From Pelargonium nanum (lineage: Eukaryota > Streptophyta > Magnoliopsida > Geraniales > Geraniaceae), in contig JAYMTF010000316.1 in the NCBI GenBank assembly GCA_036897485.1, positions 1-40,190 on the forward strand: a DNA stretch of 40,190 nt. The letters run 5' to 3'. Both the position numbers and the translations under genes were made by a program. The notes under the pieces were generated by a model, which did no database searches, was not told where the DNA came from, and worked only from the letters and a program-made list of their open reading frames with translations. Below are positions 12,712 to 25,537 of this stretch, one piece after another. Each line of letters opens with the position of its first letter. The first letter of the stretch is position 1.

Positions 12712-12934
12712 CACGTGTAGCCCTGTCACGATTTCTCCTCTCGTGAACCCAACCCAACCCAATCCCTCCAACTTATCGCCTAACCCCGATAATTTACTCT
12801 GGAGACGAATAGATCCGTTAAAAAGAACCCAAAACCGAATATTCCCGGAAGAAAGGCACAACCCATATATCGTGATATTTTGGGCAACTTCTCTTCTCAT
12901 TTTAACCTCCTCTTTGTTGGGGCACCTATATAAA
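12712..12934 (+). promoter_or_regulatory. MCU promoter: G-box and TATA box
   Basis: A CACGTG core lies at about 12712-12717 and a strong TATATAAA at 12927-12934. Transcription would start near 12960, leaving a leader of about 110 bases before the ATG at 13071. Motif presence is seen; use is inferred. Confidence 0.6.
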
Positions 12935-13070
12935 GAGGACCCAAATCTTCGTCCAATTTCATGGGTTGCAGACGAATTTGCTTTCCAAATCATTAGAGTT
13001 CGCACAAAACGCTCCATTTCTATTTTCTTCTTTCCTTTCATTTTTTTCTGGGAGCTTCTTCTGTTCAACA

Positions 13071-15044
13071 ATGGCGTTCAAGAAAACTCTAGCCCAGCGC
13101 ATCTTCAACATCTCGAAAATCTCTTCCCAAACCTTTACCAACTGCCGCATCTCTAACCCTGCGATCCTCTCCCGATACTCTCCCAATCCGAGCTCCACCG
13201 CTGCCGCCCCCGATCCTGGAGACAATGGCATCTTCCGCCGCTTCCTCCACAGGACGTCCATTTTCAACCCGGCGATCTTGCCGGAGCTCCGATCGCTTCC
13301 CTCCGGAGAGAAGCTGATGGAGAAGCTGAGAGGCATGGACATTGCCAGGAGGGAGCGAATACGGTTGGACGGCCTGTCTCCTCCGGCGATGGCGGAGGAG
13401 GAGGAGGCGAAGCAGGGCCTGACGGTTCAGGATGCGAAGAAACTTTTGAGGGTGGCGCAGCTGGAGGCGGTGAAGTCGAGGCTGAAGGGGATCGAGAAGA
13501 GCTTTATTCCGTACCCGGAGTTTGTTCGGATCTGCGGAGAGGATTGTACGGATCCCGATCAGGGGGTAGGGTTTGCTAAGGCGCTCGATGAGTCTGGTTC
13601 TGTGATCGTATTGGGAAACATTGTGTTCCTCAGGCCTGAACAGGTAAAATTTTCTTCGATTTCTCCGTGATTTCAATTTATTTGCAAAATTTTGGTGAAT
13701 TTGTTAATTTTTAGGTGCTTAATTTTGTTTTGTGCACAGATTAATATTAGCATCGTGGTGAATGGGTTAGATTAAATTGATTGAATTGGCTTCAAATGTT
13801 TTTCCGATTTGGGAACCACAGAAATCTAATATAGTTTTTTATGATTTTTATTTGTTTTTTGTCCACAGGGAATTGAGAAACAATTGTTGTTTCGCCATTT
13901 GAGATGGTAGCTTAGAGCTTTGAAGGACCCCTAAGAGCCCTTTGGTCTCTTCACTCTTGTTGACAAAGATCATTTTTGTGTATTCACTTTTGGTCATAAG
14001 GTTGTGGGTTTCAAATCCCATATTACCTTTTGCCAATTGTGATTACATTGAAAATACCTAAAATTAAACCAAAATAAATCAAGAAAAAAAAAAGAGGAAA
14101 CTTTTTCAAAGATTGTGAATGGAGCCATTCATAACATTTGTCATTATTTTGAGAGATTGGACTAAAAAACAAGAGGAAGAAATGAGAGAGGAAGAAAGAA
14201 ATTAGTAAATTACTTGATTTTGTCATTTTCTATTTCTTTTCCTGATAGATGTTTAAAGAAAAATAGATCCATTTGTTTTTTCTTTGCAAAGGAAAATTGG
14301 TATTTTCGTTCTTGAAAGGTTCAGTAAATCATTTTATCCAAAATTTACTCACTGTTTGTTTTTGGGCTGATTTTACAAAATCCGGGTTCAATAGAGACAA
14401 AGGTTCCCAATTTCAGTTTGATTATTTTGTTAATTTTGTTTTTGAGATAATGATTCGATCTTTCTTAGCTAAATTTACTTTAATCAAGAACGTCGTTCCA
14501 GTATTCATTTGGAGGTGTAGTTGAGTCGAGTCAAGTATCATGTATTAGGCCAAGGCTTCACAAATTTTTGTTACAGGTTGTGAAAGCGATGGAGGAGGCG
14601 ATTCAGTTACCCGGAGCCAACCTGAACGAGTCGAGAATGAAGGAGCTCGAGGAGATGGAGAAGATGAAGTATGCAATTGACAGGAAGGCGGAGTCTCTGG
14701 TCCGAGGGGAGCTTTGGTGTGGCCTTGGTTTCCTGGTTGTCCAGACTGCAGGGTTCATGAGGCTCACATTTTGGGAGCTTTCATGGGATGTTATGGAGCC
14801 AATTTGCTTCTACGTGACCTCAATCTACTTCATGATCGGCTACGCCTTTTTCCTCCGGACATCCCGAGAGCCATCCTTCGAAGGATTCTTCCATAGCCGG
14901 TTCACTGCCAAGCAGAAGCGATTGATGAACAAGTATAACTTCGACATGGAGAGGTACAATGAGCTCCGGAGAGCTTGCGGATACAAAGCATCGTCCGGTC
15001 CCTTGTTTGACAATATTTCTGGGACGCCAAAGTTACAGCATTGA
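13071..15044 (+). CDS. MCU: Mitochondrial calcium uniporter (MCU) pore protein
   Basis: Pore-forming subunit of the inner-membrane Ca2+ uniporter. Exons are 13071-13643 and 14577-15044, joined in phase 0 with a 933-base GT-AG intron, giving 346 residues. The start at 13071 begins a basic amphipathic N-terminus (MAFKKTLAQRIF) typical of a mitochondrial presequence and fits the TATA position. The middle holds the matrix domain. A coiled-coil-like segment (about residues 205-230) precedes the first membrane helix (about 236-256). The selectivity motif WDVMEP is at about 261-266, with Asp262 and Glu265 as the expected Ca2+-coordinating acids, followed by the second helix (IYFMIGYAFF). The C-terminal tail faces the matrix. 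Plant MCUs form a family of several paralogues; which one this is cannot be told here. Confidence 0.95.
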
Positions 15045-17441
15045 TTCGATAAATGTACAAAAAAAGAAAAAAAAGACATGAAAAGATAAACAAAATTTTG
15101 TATCCACCTTCCCTAGTGAGTAAGGTTTAGATTTACATCGGCTTTCTGTAAACTAGAGCAGAGAGGAGTTTTATTCGATTTTTTTTAAAAAAAATATAAT
15201 TATAATGTCAATACAACAGTTTCTTGAGTTGCAGTTTCTTGAGATCCAATTGAAGGATAAGGTGATTAGAAAAGTTGAAAAACCCAAAACAAATACTTGT
15301 GTTTATGTGTGTTCCAAAATGAGCATGAAGCAAGACATGTATGCCAATATGTATACAATAAAATAGACTATATTGACATATTTTATATTCTAATAATAAT
15401 TTTGGGACTAGTTCAATTCATTTTATTTATAATTTTGGGAACTTTGCTTTGAGAGGAGAATTATGGATTTGAGCATCAAGTTGATTCTAATTTACAATTG
15501 ACATATCTTGAATCCAAATCATTAATAGCTTGACATTAGAGTTTGGGTACACAAAAAAAAGCATCTAGTATTGTATTCAAACATTTTCCATCTTGTTGGT
15601 CATGTCTATAATTTGGTTACTTTGGTACCTATCCTTGTTCCCTTCCCACTCTTAATTGGACCAAAATAAATTCTTATGCAAGTTGTTAGCACCACCCTAG
15701 TTTAAATAGGATTGGTATTGACGCTAGAAACTTAATTTAAGGGTCATTTGTTGAGTGGTTTATGAAAACCTATAGGGTGGTTGTGTGTCAACTTGGTTGC
15801 CATCAATCTAACCTTGCACCTCAACCATACAAAAAATGATATTTAAGGATTGCAAATTTCTGAGAACTCTTATTTTTCAGTGAAAAGACTATTTTGTTAC
15901 ACACTAAAAGTTATGCAAATGTGGTGGCAGATTAATATATAAATTGAGACATAAAATAAAATGTTAATTTGGCAACCTAACCTAACCTAACCGACAAAAC
16001 AGTAAATGAAGGAATGGAAAAAAGCACACAAACCCAACAAGGGTCAATATTTTGAGCATATGAGAGGCATGAGCTGGGGAAGGTTTTTATTGGGAGTTCA
16101 ACAAAAACAAAATAGGCAAGGTTGATTGGATTTGTATTCTGCTATTATGGACAGTCCAGTCCATATGCAATGCTCTACAGCTACTTACACTACACTTTAT
16201 TTGTAAAAGAAGGCTCCAGGAAATTGGGTTATCTATTTTCTACAACTAATGTTGGTGTCAGGCAACACAGCAGTGTGGGAGGTAGCTCAGAACTTGCTTA
16301 ACTTTCCTATTCTTATCCAATCCAGTAGCCTACCATTACTATTCTATTCATTTTACGCACAAAAACAAAAACAAACTTAAATTCTATCCAATTCATTCTT
16401 TGAAGCTCACCAGATCTGACTCCAAACCCACCCCTAGTAATACTATACACATATTAGGAATATTTATGCCTCCAACATTTTGGTGAAGTGTCATGTGAGC
16501 TCCATTATAGTTTAGTTTATGTGGCTCCTTGTTTTGGAGACATGATGCTCCTTTAGTTTAACATTGCCATCAAGCATGTTAGATTTGTTTGGTTGGTTAC
16601 ATGATCCAAGAATCATGGCCAGTGTCCGGTAAGCGGGGAATGTTTGAGTGAACCAAATTTGTTACATGAGGGTCTTGCAATGAAAGTGGTTATCAACTCG
16701 GTCGACCATCACCAAAAATATGTGAAAATAATTTTATTCGTAATATGATGCTCTTAAAAGTAATCACTATCAATTTATCATAACATGATATTTTCACGTT
16801 ACAAGAACATGAACATGCAAATTTGTTATGCCTAAATTACACAATATGTGGTTGCCAAACCAAACATTAATTTGCCTATGCACTAGTCTAATTTGATAGT
16901 GAACAACTTGTTTTAATGGCTACAATTTGTATAGCATCAATAGAGAAGGTCTACAAAAGTGGCGGCTACTTCAGCATGGAATGCCCTTTTGCTAGTTTCA
17001 AAAGGCATTTAAACGTTACAGGATCAAAATTGTTATATGTTGGTTGTTTTATAGGCCAATTCATAAGTGTTTTTTAAATTTTTTTTTTTTTTTTTGAAGG
17101 AGTTGTTTAAGTGGTATAATGATTTGTTTTTTCTTAAACCATATTGAGGCTCAAAATTCTGAGTTCAGTGACCATGAATTTGATGTTGAATGATCATGTT
17201 AACTGAATTTGGGCCTAATATGGTACCTAAAAGCCCTTGTCTATAAAATATATGTAGTAACGGAACATTCTTCAAAACATCCATTTGGACCGAGCTAATG
17301 GTAAAGATTGAGTATTCATGGAGGCCCAACATTAATGGTAAACAATCTTTTTGCAAAGTATTTTGGGCTGAATTCTAATTTGAAGCCCACTAAGGGAATA
17401 AGAAACTACAGTAATAAAGAGCGAAGGGACAAGACAACCTT
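15045..17441. other. Intergenic DNA between MCU and MADS genes
   Basis: It holds the MCU 3' UTR and then AT-rich sequence, with a run of 17 T at 17079-17095. The short minus-strand frame at 17165-17356 has no recognisable domain. No RNA gene was recognised. Confidence 0.5.
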
Positions 17442-17448
17442 TATAAAT
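17442..17448 (+). promoter_or_regulatory. TATA box of the MADS-box gene
   Basis: TATAAAT about 62 bases before the ATG implies a short leader of roughly 30-40 bases. It leaves little room for an unseen upstream coding exon. Confidence 0.5.
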
Positions 17449-17509
17449 TATAATCCTATGATTTCCTTAACCTTAACGGAACAAGTAACAATCCTATTCC
17501 GAGACAGCT

Positions 17510-18178
17510 ATGTCTTTCCCTAACAGGATAGCTACTCTGAAGAGAAAGGCCTCTCAGTTGTCCTCTCTCTGCGACGTTTCCGTTTGCTTGATCGGATTCA
17601 TGCCGGACGGCACTGTTTTTACCTGGCCCGACCGCCACGCCGATGTCATCTCCACCCTCCATTACTACAAACAGACGGTCGCCAATAAATCCACAAAACG
17701 ACCTTCCTGCGGCGATCCAACCTCGGCAATGCAAAACAAGAAGATGAAGCCAATGGACCAACATGAAGGCTGTGGGTCCTCCTCATCCTCATCTTCATCT
17801 TCTTCGTCATCATCATCCTCTAATTCCTTGATCATGAATTGTACCCGACGGGACGAGCTTGTGAGTCTCTCGAATTATTTGGATTGTCGACTTGAAACAA
17901 TTAGGGCTTTGGAGGAGAACGAGAGAATTAGGGCTTGTTTCCAGCAGCAACAGACCCAATCCCAATCCCAATCCCAATTCGGAGGATCAGAAGCGATGGA
18001 GTTTCAGTACCCCCAGAGTGGCAGTGTGAGTGAATTTGAAGACATAATAGCAGCAACAACACAACCTCACTGGACAGAATTGGACGATGACATTTTCGTT
18101 GTGCCATGCGACTTCATTACTTGCGATGCTGATGATGATGCAACCTCCGTCGATCTTGATTCCATTCTTTTTTATTAG
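17510..18178 (+). CDS. Type I MADS-box protein (M-beta-like), shortened MADS domain
   Basis: Single-exon gene for a 222-residue protein. Residues 6-53 match the later two thirds of a MADS domain (KRKASQLSSLCDVSVCLI, then a PDGTVFTWP strand); the wording is closest to the type I M-beta group (AGL82/AGL103-like) as I remember it. Type I MADS proteins act mostly in female gametophyte and endosperm. The first ~12-15 basic residues that usually open a MADS domain and contact DNA are absent. The frame upstream reaches a TAA eight codons before the ATG. Residues 90-104 are 15 consecutive Ser, and a Gln/Ser-rich tract follows (QQQQTQSQSQSQ). The C-terminus is acidic, possibly activating. It could be a functional diverged factor or a truncated, decaying copy. 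Confidence 0.8.
   Translation: MSFPNRIATLKRKASQLSSLCDVSVCLIGFMPDGTVFTWPDRHADVISTLHYYKQTVANKSTKRPSCGDPTSAMQNKKMKPMDQHEGCGSSSSSSSSSSSSSSSNSLIMNCTRRDELVSLSNYLDCRLETIRALEENERIRACFQQQQTQSQSQSQFGGSEAMEFQYPQSGSVSEFEDIIAATTQPHWTELDDDIFVVPCDFITCDADDDATSVDLDSILFY
17777..17821 (+). repeat. Serine-codon (TCN)15 tract in the MADS gene
   Basis: Fifteen Ser codons of mixed TCC/TCA/TCT/TCG use encode residues 90-104. The codon mixture means it is not a pure triplet microsatellite, suggesting the polyserine is old or selected. Confidence 0.9.
17955..17978 (+). repeat. (CCCAAT)4 hexanucleotide repeat, in frame
   Basis: Four perfect CCCAAT units in the MADS coding region produce alternating Gln-Ser residues. 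The six-base period keeps the frame when the unit number changes. Confidence 0.9.
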
Positions 18179-21100
18179 AGTTAATTCATCCATTGAATTA
18201 CACTGTATTATGTTTAAATATATTGAATCATGTGATCACATTGTAAACCAAATACTATTCCTAAGATAAGATGATGATGTTTATCAACTGGATATTCATG
18301 TAATGCTATTAGTACGTAAGATAGAGTAGCTTATACATACATGTATTTTAAGTTATTGTCCCCAGATCGAACTTGATGCACATATATTCCTTAATCTAAC
18401 ACTTCTCCAAATTGCAAAATAAGCAAGTATATATAGCAATCTCATATTTGTGAATTGTATACAAGGACTACCTCCCAGTAATTTCACTGAAGAGCTTAAC
18501 TAAGCAATCCAGTTGATTCAGTTTCTTCAATGCACAAAGCTACTCAACTGAATCAAGTAATTATGAAGAGTTTCTAGCACAACCTTAGCACCACAAATTG
18601 TTGAGTTACCTGTCCATAAACATTTGTGGAAAATTTTGTCCAAGAGTGTAGAGGGTTATGAATTGTAAACTAACTAAATAATTAAACAGAAAAGACATGC
18701 TTTTATCTAATTGCATGTGAATCTCTACATATTACTATGGCCTAGCTAGAATCTTATTTAGAGGTTGAATCTATTAGGAGGGGAAGAGGAAGGACAAAGT
18801 ATAATCCAAAACTAATTGAAAAGACACCAACAAGATTAATATATATTTATAATATAGGATGTGGACTTATTGTATAATTATTTGTGATGTTCTGTTAGGA
18901 TAAATGTTGTAGATAATTGATGTTGCTTTGTGCAGACAAGGTGCAATCTAAAAATGCCTTGGATGCTGTGTTAGGACCATGGTGGGGCTATGGATTTAAA
19001 TAACTAAGTGAGAGAAATTGTCTACCTGAAATGTTTAAAATTTCTTTAGTTAATTAATTAAAGGAGTAAGTGATCTTGTTTGGAAAATAATGTAATGGTG
19101 ATGGCAAGCAGGTGTTAATAAAAATTGACCTCCAACCAGCTGCTTCTCTCCATGTGTATGGAAGAATTAGTAAAGAACTGGAAATATTGTGAAGTGTCTT
19201 GTGCAGGGTGCTTGAATGACTCCACAGTGCACCACTCTTGGTTTTGGGTATTCATTTGTACGATTTGACGTGGCTTGTTTTTTATTTTTACTTTTAAAAG
19301 GAGCTTAAATGATAAAAATCGATTTAGGTGGAACAAATATGTTAGTTACACAACTTAGAGAATGGAAGCGCAATAAATTCAAGCAATTTTCAGACAAGTG
19401 CGATTGAAACAAATATACATTCGAGTGATGATGATGGAAATGGCCATGAAGACGGCCACAAAATTAGTTCCTCTTAAAATGAGTCTAATCTAAACAACAA
19501 CTCCCCTCAAAATCTTTTTTACCTCTACAAACATCCGTCAAAGGCATCCGCGCGGATGACATAACTTGCAACCATTAGTCAAAAGGTCAATAGAAGAATT
19601 TGTCTCTATAATAACTATATTCACACCCAACTTAATATAGAGATTATTGTCATCACATATCAATAGTCTAAATCTTACTTCAAAAAGTCGAGATATTCCT
19701 TGTTTTTCTCAAAGAACTCCACTAACCACTATCTATTGTGATTCTTGACATCCGAGCTAGCACTATTGTTTAAGTTATGAGGGTCAATCGATGAGACCAT
19801 CAATATTCACTTTGATCCACGAATCCATAATCTTATCTCATAAAGAAATGAAGATTAACGAAAGATTTGAATTGAGGGTATAACAAGAGTGGTGAAATTC
19901 CGTAACAAAAACTAAGATTTTAAGAAACAACTAAATATCAAAACCTGTTTCATACTATTTTAATGAGTTGTCTCCTAGGTTTTTTTTACAACATATTCAC
20001 AATTGTAAATATTTTTCATTTTATGTTTCTTCTAGGTGTTACATTATCCTGTCTTTCTAATGTCACACTCAAATCCTTTCTATGCAAATTGTCCTCATGA
20101 TTAGCACTAATTAAACTTCAATGATTTATGTATCTTTCAATTCATTCAGTAACATGCTACAAATTATGAGTCTTTTGTTGTTTGTCTTCCATTTCCACAC
20201 TCTCAATGACATCATCACCACCACCACTATTCCTTTAGCTTTTAATTTTGTTTTCTTCCTTTTGGTGGGTGCTAAGGTTATGGACAACAAACACATACAT
20301 TACTTTCTTTAAGTATGGCATTAGCAATTTCAATAATTGGCAATTAACTTGTAGTGTTGAAGTTTTCTTCATTATTTTCAACAACCATTGTTCCTTCTAT
20401 GGTAAGGGTAAAATGTTGTTACCTCCTATTTCTATTGGGTATGTTATTTGTTTGAAATTTCAAATTTTTGAAGATGCCCATTGGCAAAGAGAGGAAAATT
20501 CAGAAAACACAAAAATTTGAAAACAATTGATGATGAGTTGTTTCAAGAAAAGCAGCTCTCTCATAATTATGGTCCATGGACATAAATGCATGAAATGGAA
20601 TTGCAGAAGGGTAGCTATGCTGTCATTAATGATGGGATGGTAATTGGTAGCCATCTTTAGTTTTTGTTTCATACCTAATTTTCAATGGAAAACCAAGATA
20701 ATAAAATTTGGGGTAAATTTATAAATGATTTTCTTACGGAAAGAGTTCTTTAAAGTATATGTTGGTACCCCAATGTTATATATTAGTATTGACCACTCAA
20801 ATACAAAATACGCTTGATATCAAATTAAACAAGACATAAGTATTGCATGGTATTTAAACTATAAGATATAAATACTTACTCAAAACTTGGAATCATGAAA
20901 AATAACTTAATTCTTATTTTGTGTGCATTGAACGCCCATTCAATTAATATAAACTCATCACGTAGACTTTGTTTGTCAAAACGTTATTCGTTGGAAACGT
21001 GATGTAAACAACCATTCAATCTGACAGTTTCGTTATACTAGCTTTTGTTTATTTGAACATCAGTTTAATTGGGATACACGATTGTTCAACTTTAATTGCA

Positions 21101-22042
21101 CACTTATTCTCAACTTTTTACACACTATCTCTTTTATGAATACTTTAACTTGCGCATACAACAACAATAAAATCACAACTTTACTGTCCTGATTGCTTAA
21201 TTAGGACACTACATCACACTCAAATTCTCAAATCTACATCACTTAACGGCTTAAACAACATCATTTTATTAAGCACGAATAAATTATTCTATACAAGTGG
21301 TTTAAGCACCGCTTAAATACCGTTGTGTCTTAAATTAGTTATTTAAAGATAATAAAATTATATTCCTAAATTTCCCTAAGCATGAAATTCACGACAATAT
21401 GGAGCTTCCATATAATATGGATTCATCTTCTTTGTGTGAATCACGCATTTAATCCCAACAGGGAGATGGGAACCAGGTCACCAATTGAGAGTTCAAATTT
21501 ATTTCCTTACCATAACAATTCAATAAAAATCTGCTTTGTTCACTCCTTTCACAATACATCTAACATCAAATTGATCAACGTGGTTAAAAAAGAAGAATAA
21601 CACTCCTACTAATTAATTGTATATTTTATTTTCACAAATGTATTGACCCATCTTATTCATCTTCAGCATGTACCATCAACCATGCCTTCAATAGATGTCT
21701 TGATTCAAAATACTTACCATTTCTGGTCCATGAAATCAGATATTACTGCAACCAGCAAGGATCCATAATGATGCTTCTTTCTATTTTCTGTAATAAGAAA
21801 GGGAAAAATAACTGTTGCAAGAAAAAGCCATTGAATATTGATCCTAATTTTTGTGCACATCTTTTCCAGTTATAAAGAAATCAGAAATTCAAAATTCAGT
21901 AGTGGGTAGGGTTCACATCATTCATCTGATTCAAACCTCTCTATTTTAATAAAAATGGAGACCCTTTTTCGATTCTCGTTCTAACTTTCTTTGTCCCTTC
22001 TTCTTTTTATTCACTGTTTTTGCTCACTTTCTTTTGATTTTT
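18179..22042. other. Intergenic DNA, 3.9 kb, no convincing gene
   Basis: AT-rich. Short frames at 20121-20312, 20248-20520 and 21382-21600 encode hydrophobic or featureless peptides without family resemblance. The stretch about 19480-19960 reads like decayed repeat DNA, but I could not assign it to an element class. No RNA gene was recognised. Confidence 0.5.
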
Positions 22043-22054
22043 TATATATATAAA
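22043..22054 (+). promoter_or_regulatory. TATA box of the NPH3/BTB gene
   Basis: TATATATATAAA about 150 bases before the ATG at 22200, followed by a pyrimidine-rich leader typical of plant genes. Confidence 0.5.
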
Positions 22055-22199
22055 AAATACAATTTTTATTTCTCATCATCCCCATTAGCTACCTGCTCTC
22101 CTCTGTCATTAGGGTTCCAGAAAAATCCCTGTTTCTTTTCTCTCCCTTTGTTTCTATCCACACAGAGATTGATTAGAGAGAAAGAGAGTACCATCGACA

Positions 22200-24411
22200 A
22201 TGGCAGCTGATCAGAAGCAGCCCAGCTCCAAAGGTCAAGCATGGTGAGACTAATTTGTAATTACACATGAATCTCTGTTTGTTAATTTCGTGCTCGTTCT
22301 TGTATTCATGGTTGTCGTGTCCTGGTTCATTGTCGTTTATTCAGGTTCTGCACAACTGGCTTGCCCAGTGACATTGTTGTCGAGGTCGACGACATGACCT
22401 TCCATCTCCACAAGGTCGCCTTCTATTTCTCTCTCTTTCTTTTACATTCTCACTTTTTAGCTATAGCTATAGCTACTACTCGTTTCCTTACTGATTCTCA
22501 TGTGTGATTCTGGTACAGTTTCCGCTCATGTCCAAGAGCCGTAAGCTTCACCAACTCATAACAGATCAGGAGACGACAATTCCCGCCGCCAAGGAGGCGG
22601 AGGAAGATGAAGACGACGACGAGATTGAAGAGGTCGAGCCCTGCCACATAACGCTCCCGGATTTCCCGGGCGGCTCCGAGGCTTTCGAGATGGCGGCCAA
22701 GTTCTGCTACGGCGTCAAGATGGAATTGACCGCCTCCAACGCGGCTCCGCTCCGCTGCGCCGGCGAGTTTCTTGAGATGACCGACGACTACTGCCAGGAC
22801 AATCTCGTCTCCAGGACTGAGAGATTCCTCTCCCAGTCCGTCCTCAAGAGCCTCAAGGAATCGATTAAAGCCCTCAAATCGTGTGAGCGCTTGATGCCTC
22901 TGGCGGAGACTCTTGGCATTACTCAGCGATGTATTGAATCTATTGCATCCAGAGCCTCCTCCGCCGATCCGACGCTCTTTGGCTGGCCTGTCAACGACGG
23001 AGCACACGGTGGCTCTCGCGACGCAGCGGCTTCGAATCTCGTCCTCTGGAACGGGATCGATACCGGCGGCCGGAGAAAAGGCTCATCAGCCGCAAATGCA
23101 AATGTCTGGTTTGAAGATCTTGCGCATTTGAGCTTACCGTTGTTCAAGCGTTTGATTCTGGCGATGCGAGCTCGAGATCTGAGTCCGGAGATTGTTGAGA
23201 GCTGTTTGATGTGTTACGCGAAGAAGTACATTCCAGGTGTGTCCCGGTCGAGCCGGAAGCCATCGTCTTCGTCTATAGCTTCAGAAAGCGACCAGAGGGA
23301 GCTTTTGGAGACTATAATTTCCAACCTGCCATTAGAGAAGAGCTCGAGGTCTGTGACTTCCACCAGGTTTCTATTTGGTTTGCTGAGGACGGCGAATATA
23401 CTAAACGCCTCGGAGCCGTGCAAGGCTGCGCTGGAGAAGAAGATCGGATCTCAGCTACATCAAGCCACGCTCGACGATCTCCTGATCCCGAGCTACTCGT
23501 ACCTCAACGAAACTCTTTACGATGTCGATTGCGTCGAAAGGATCTTAGGCTACTTCTTGGATGGATTAGATGAGAGAAACGCCACCGGAGTGGAAGAGGA
23601 GAATGCAGACAGATCTCCATCTCTGACTCTGGTTGGGAAATTGATCGACGGTTACCTCTCCGAGATCGCTTCCGATGCGAATCTGAAATCCGATAAATTC
23701 TACAATCTCGCAATAGCTCTTCCTGAACAAGCCAGAATTTTCGACGACGGTCTCTACAGATCCGTGGACGTTTATCTCAAGGTTTGGTTCTTTACATTTT
23801 CCTCTAAATTCTGCAAATATCTAAGTTCTTAACCATTAACTCTCTGCTTTGCACAGGCGCATCCATGGATTCCGGAAGCAGAGCGAGAGAGGATCTGTGG
23901 CGTTCTGGACTGTCAAAAGCTCACGCTGGAAGCGTGCACGCACGCGGCGCAGAACGAGCGGCTTCCGCTGCGAGCAGTGGTTCAGGTTCTCTTCTTCGAG
24001 CAGCTGCAGCTCCGTCACGCCATTGCCGGAACTCTTCTTGCGGCTGAGACGGCAGCTCCGGGGGACCCCGGGAGGCCATCTGCGCTGGGATTGGCGGAGC
24101 AGGAGGAGGATGACGTGGGGGTCTCAGCGGTAACTGCGGAAGAGAACACGACGTGGAGGGCGGCAGTGAGGGAGAATCAGGTGCTGCGGCTGGACATGGA
24201 CAGCATGAGGACGCGGGTGAATCAGCTGGAGAGAGAGTGTTCGACGATGAAGAAGGTGATCGAGAAGATCGACAAGGCGGGCCCACAGGGCGGATGGAGG
24301 GGCTCGTTGACCAAAAAGTTCGGATGCAAATTCAAGACGCAGGTGTGTGATTCTCACGAACCAACGGTGGTGGAGACCCGGAGAGGACGACACCACCATC
24401 ACCAATCATAG
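22200..24411 (+). CDS. BTB/POZ-NPH3 domain protein
   Basis: Member of the plant NPH3/RPT2-like family, putative substrate adaptors for CUL3 ubiquitin ligases in light and auxin-related signalling. Exons are 22200-22243, 22345-22414, 22519-23781 and 23857-24411, all GT-AG, giving 643 residues. Only the spliced model restores the BTB start (QAWFCTTGLPSDIVVEV). The BTB domain spans about residues 15-130 and carries an inserted acidic tract (EEDEDDDEIEEVE). The NPH3 domain starts near residue 234 (VWFEDLAHLSLPLFKRL). It includes SVDVYLKAHPW across the exon 3/4 junction and ends near 515. A coiled coil follows at about 559-598, then a basic tail with HHHH. From memory the wording is closest to the At5g66560/At3g44820 group, not to NPH3 or NPY themselves. 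Coding exons are much GC-richer than the flanks. Confidence 0.94.
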
Positions 24412-25537
24412 AAGCTACCTTACAGGAACAGAAGCATCCACGATAGTGGATCTGACGTGGCTCCACTCTTGGCTCCTTCCTTGCCCATGTAATTCTAATT
24501 TTCTCCTGCTGAGATAATTTAAATCCACGTAATAAAAAAAAAATGATTTTGTCGATTGGTGAAATAGACCACATCTTTTGAGGTAGTGTGATGGCGATAT
24601 TGATGTTGGAGTGCGACAAAGGCAAAAGCGTTATAGTGGAAGTTGCAGTTACTTTAAAGTTTGAACTTTGAAGTGGGTAATGCATGCATAAATTGCCGCA
24701 GAGTAACTGAAAAAGTTGATTGATGGTAAAGAAGACTTTAGAGTTAAAAAGAATTGGATGCATCAGATTGTTTTGATGACTACTTCTCACGTAAACTACA
24801 CAAAGGTTACACACATGTGAGGTGTGATTATGTTTTTTTGATTAGAAACTAAAAGTATAGTCGATTTTGTTGTTCTTCTTCTTTGAATCTAATTATGACT
24901 AGTCCTGGTTAGCTTTTGTTAGGCAGGCTCAATAATTGTTTTGAATTCATGTTGAACTCAAGGTCATGATTACAGTAATAAAATAAAGGTCCGAGCTTTC
25001 TTTCTCGTCGCCAAATATGGGAATTTGGACTCGAACTTGCGGATACCTAACACCAATTGGTTGGTTGGTTGGGTCGGATAAACCCGCAGATTTCAGTATA
25101 TTTTATATCTGAATCCGACCAGTCTGAAATTACTTGGGGTCGGGTTGGAGTTCAAAACCCAAACCAACCTTATATTTGCCAAAGTAGGAGAAGAAAAAAG
25201 TCTAGTACTCAAATGGGCTTGGCTCATTATTGTTCGTCCAGTTTAAACATTTTTAAAATTTGGGCCTAATAGTGGCCCACGTCTCTATCTGTTATTAACA
25301 GAAGCCCAGTAGAGTACTATGTAGTATCTACTCCAATTAACACGCACGAAACAAAAACATTGATGAAACCAGCGACAGTCCACAGATCAATCAGTATAAT
25401 CTGTTGTCACGTAACATCAAAAACAGCATCTAAACTAGAAACGTCTATGAAGTACTAATAATTGGTAATTCTGAATCTCTCCCGTTGTGTTTGAGCAATT
25501 GGATCAGTTGAGATCAGATCTGAGAGAAGCAGAGACA
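24412..25537. other. NPH3 gene 3' region and COR413 upstream region
   Basis: No gene is seen. About 25050-25180 is rich in GGTTGG and GGGTCGGGTTGG wording that resembles dispersed plant repeats. It contains a CCGAC core (C-repeat/low-temperature element) at 25115-25119, about 420 bases before the COR413 start. Confidence 0.5.

Noticed and set aside
12743..13156. Plus-strand frame upstream of and overlapping the MCU start
   Set aside because: It covers the TATA box and leader of MCU and is in another frame than the presequence and MCU domain.
20121..20520. Overlapping hydrophobic small frames
   Set aside because: AT-rich sequence readily yields such Phe/Leu-rich peptides; no splice or family support.
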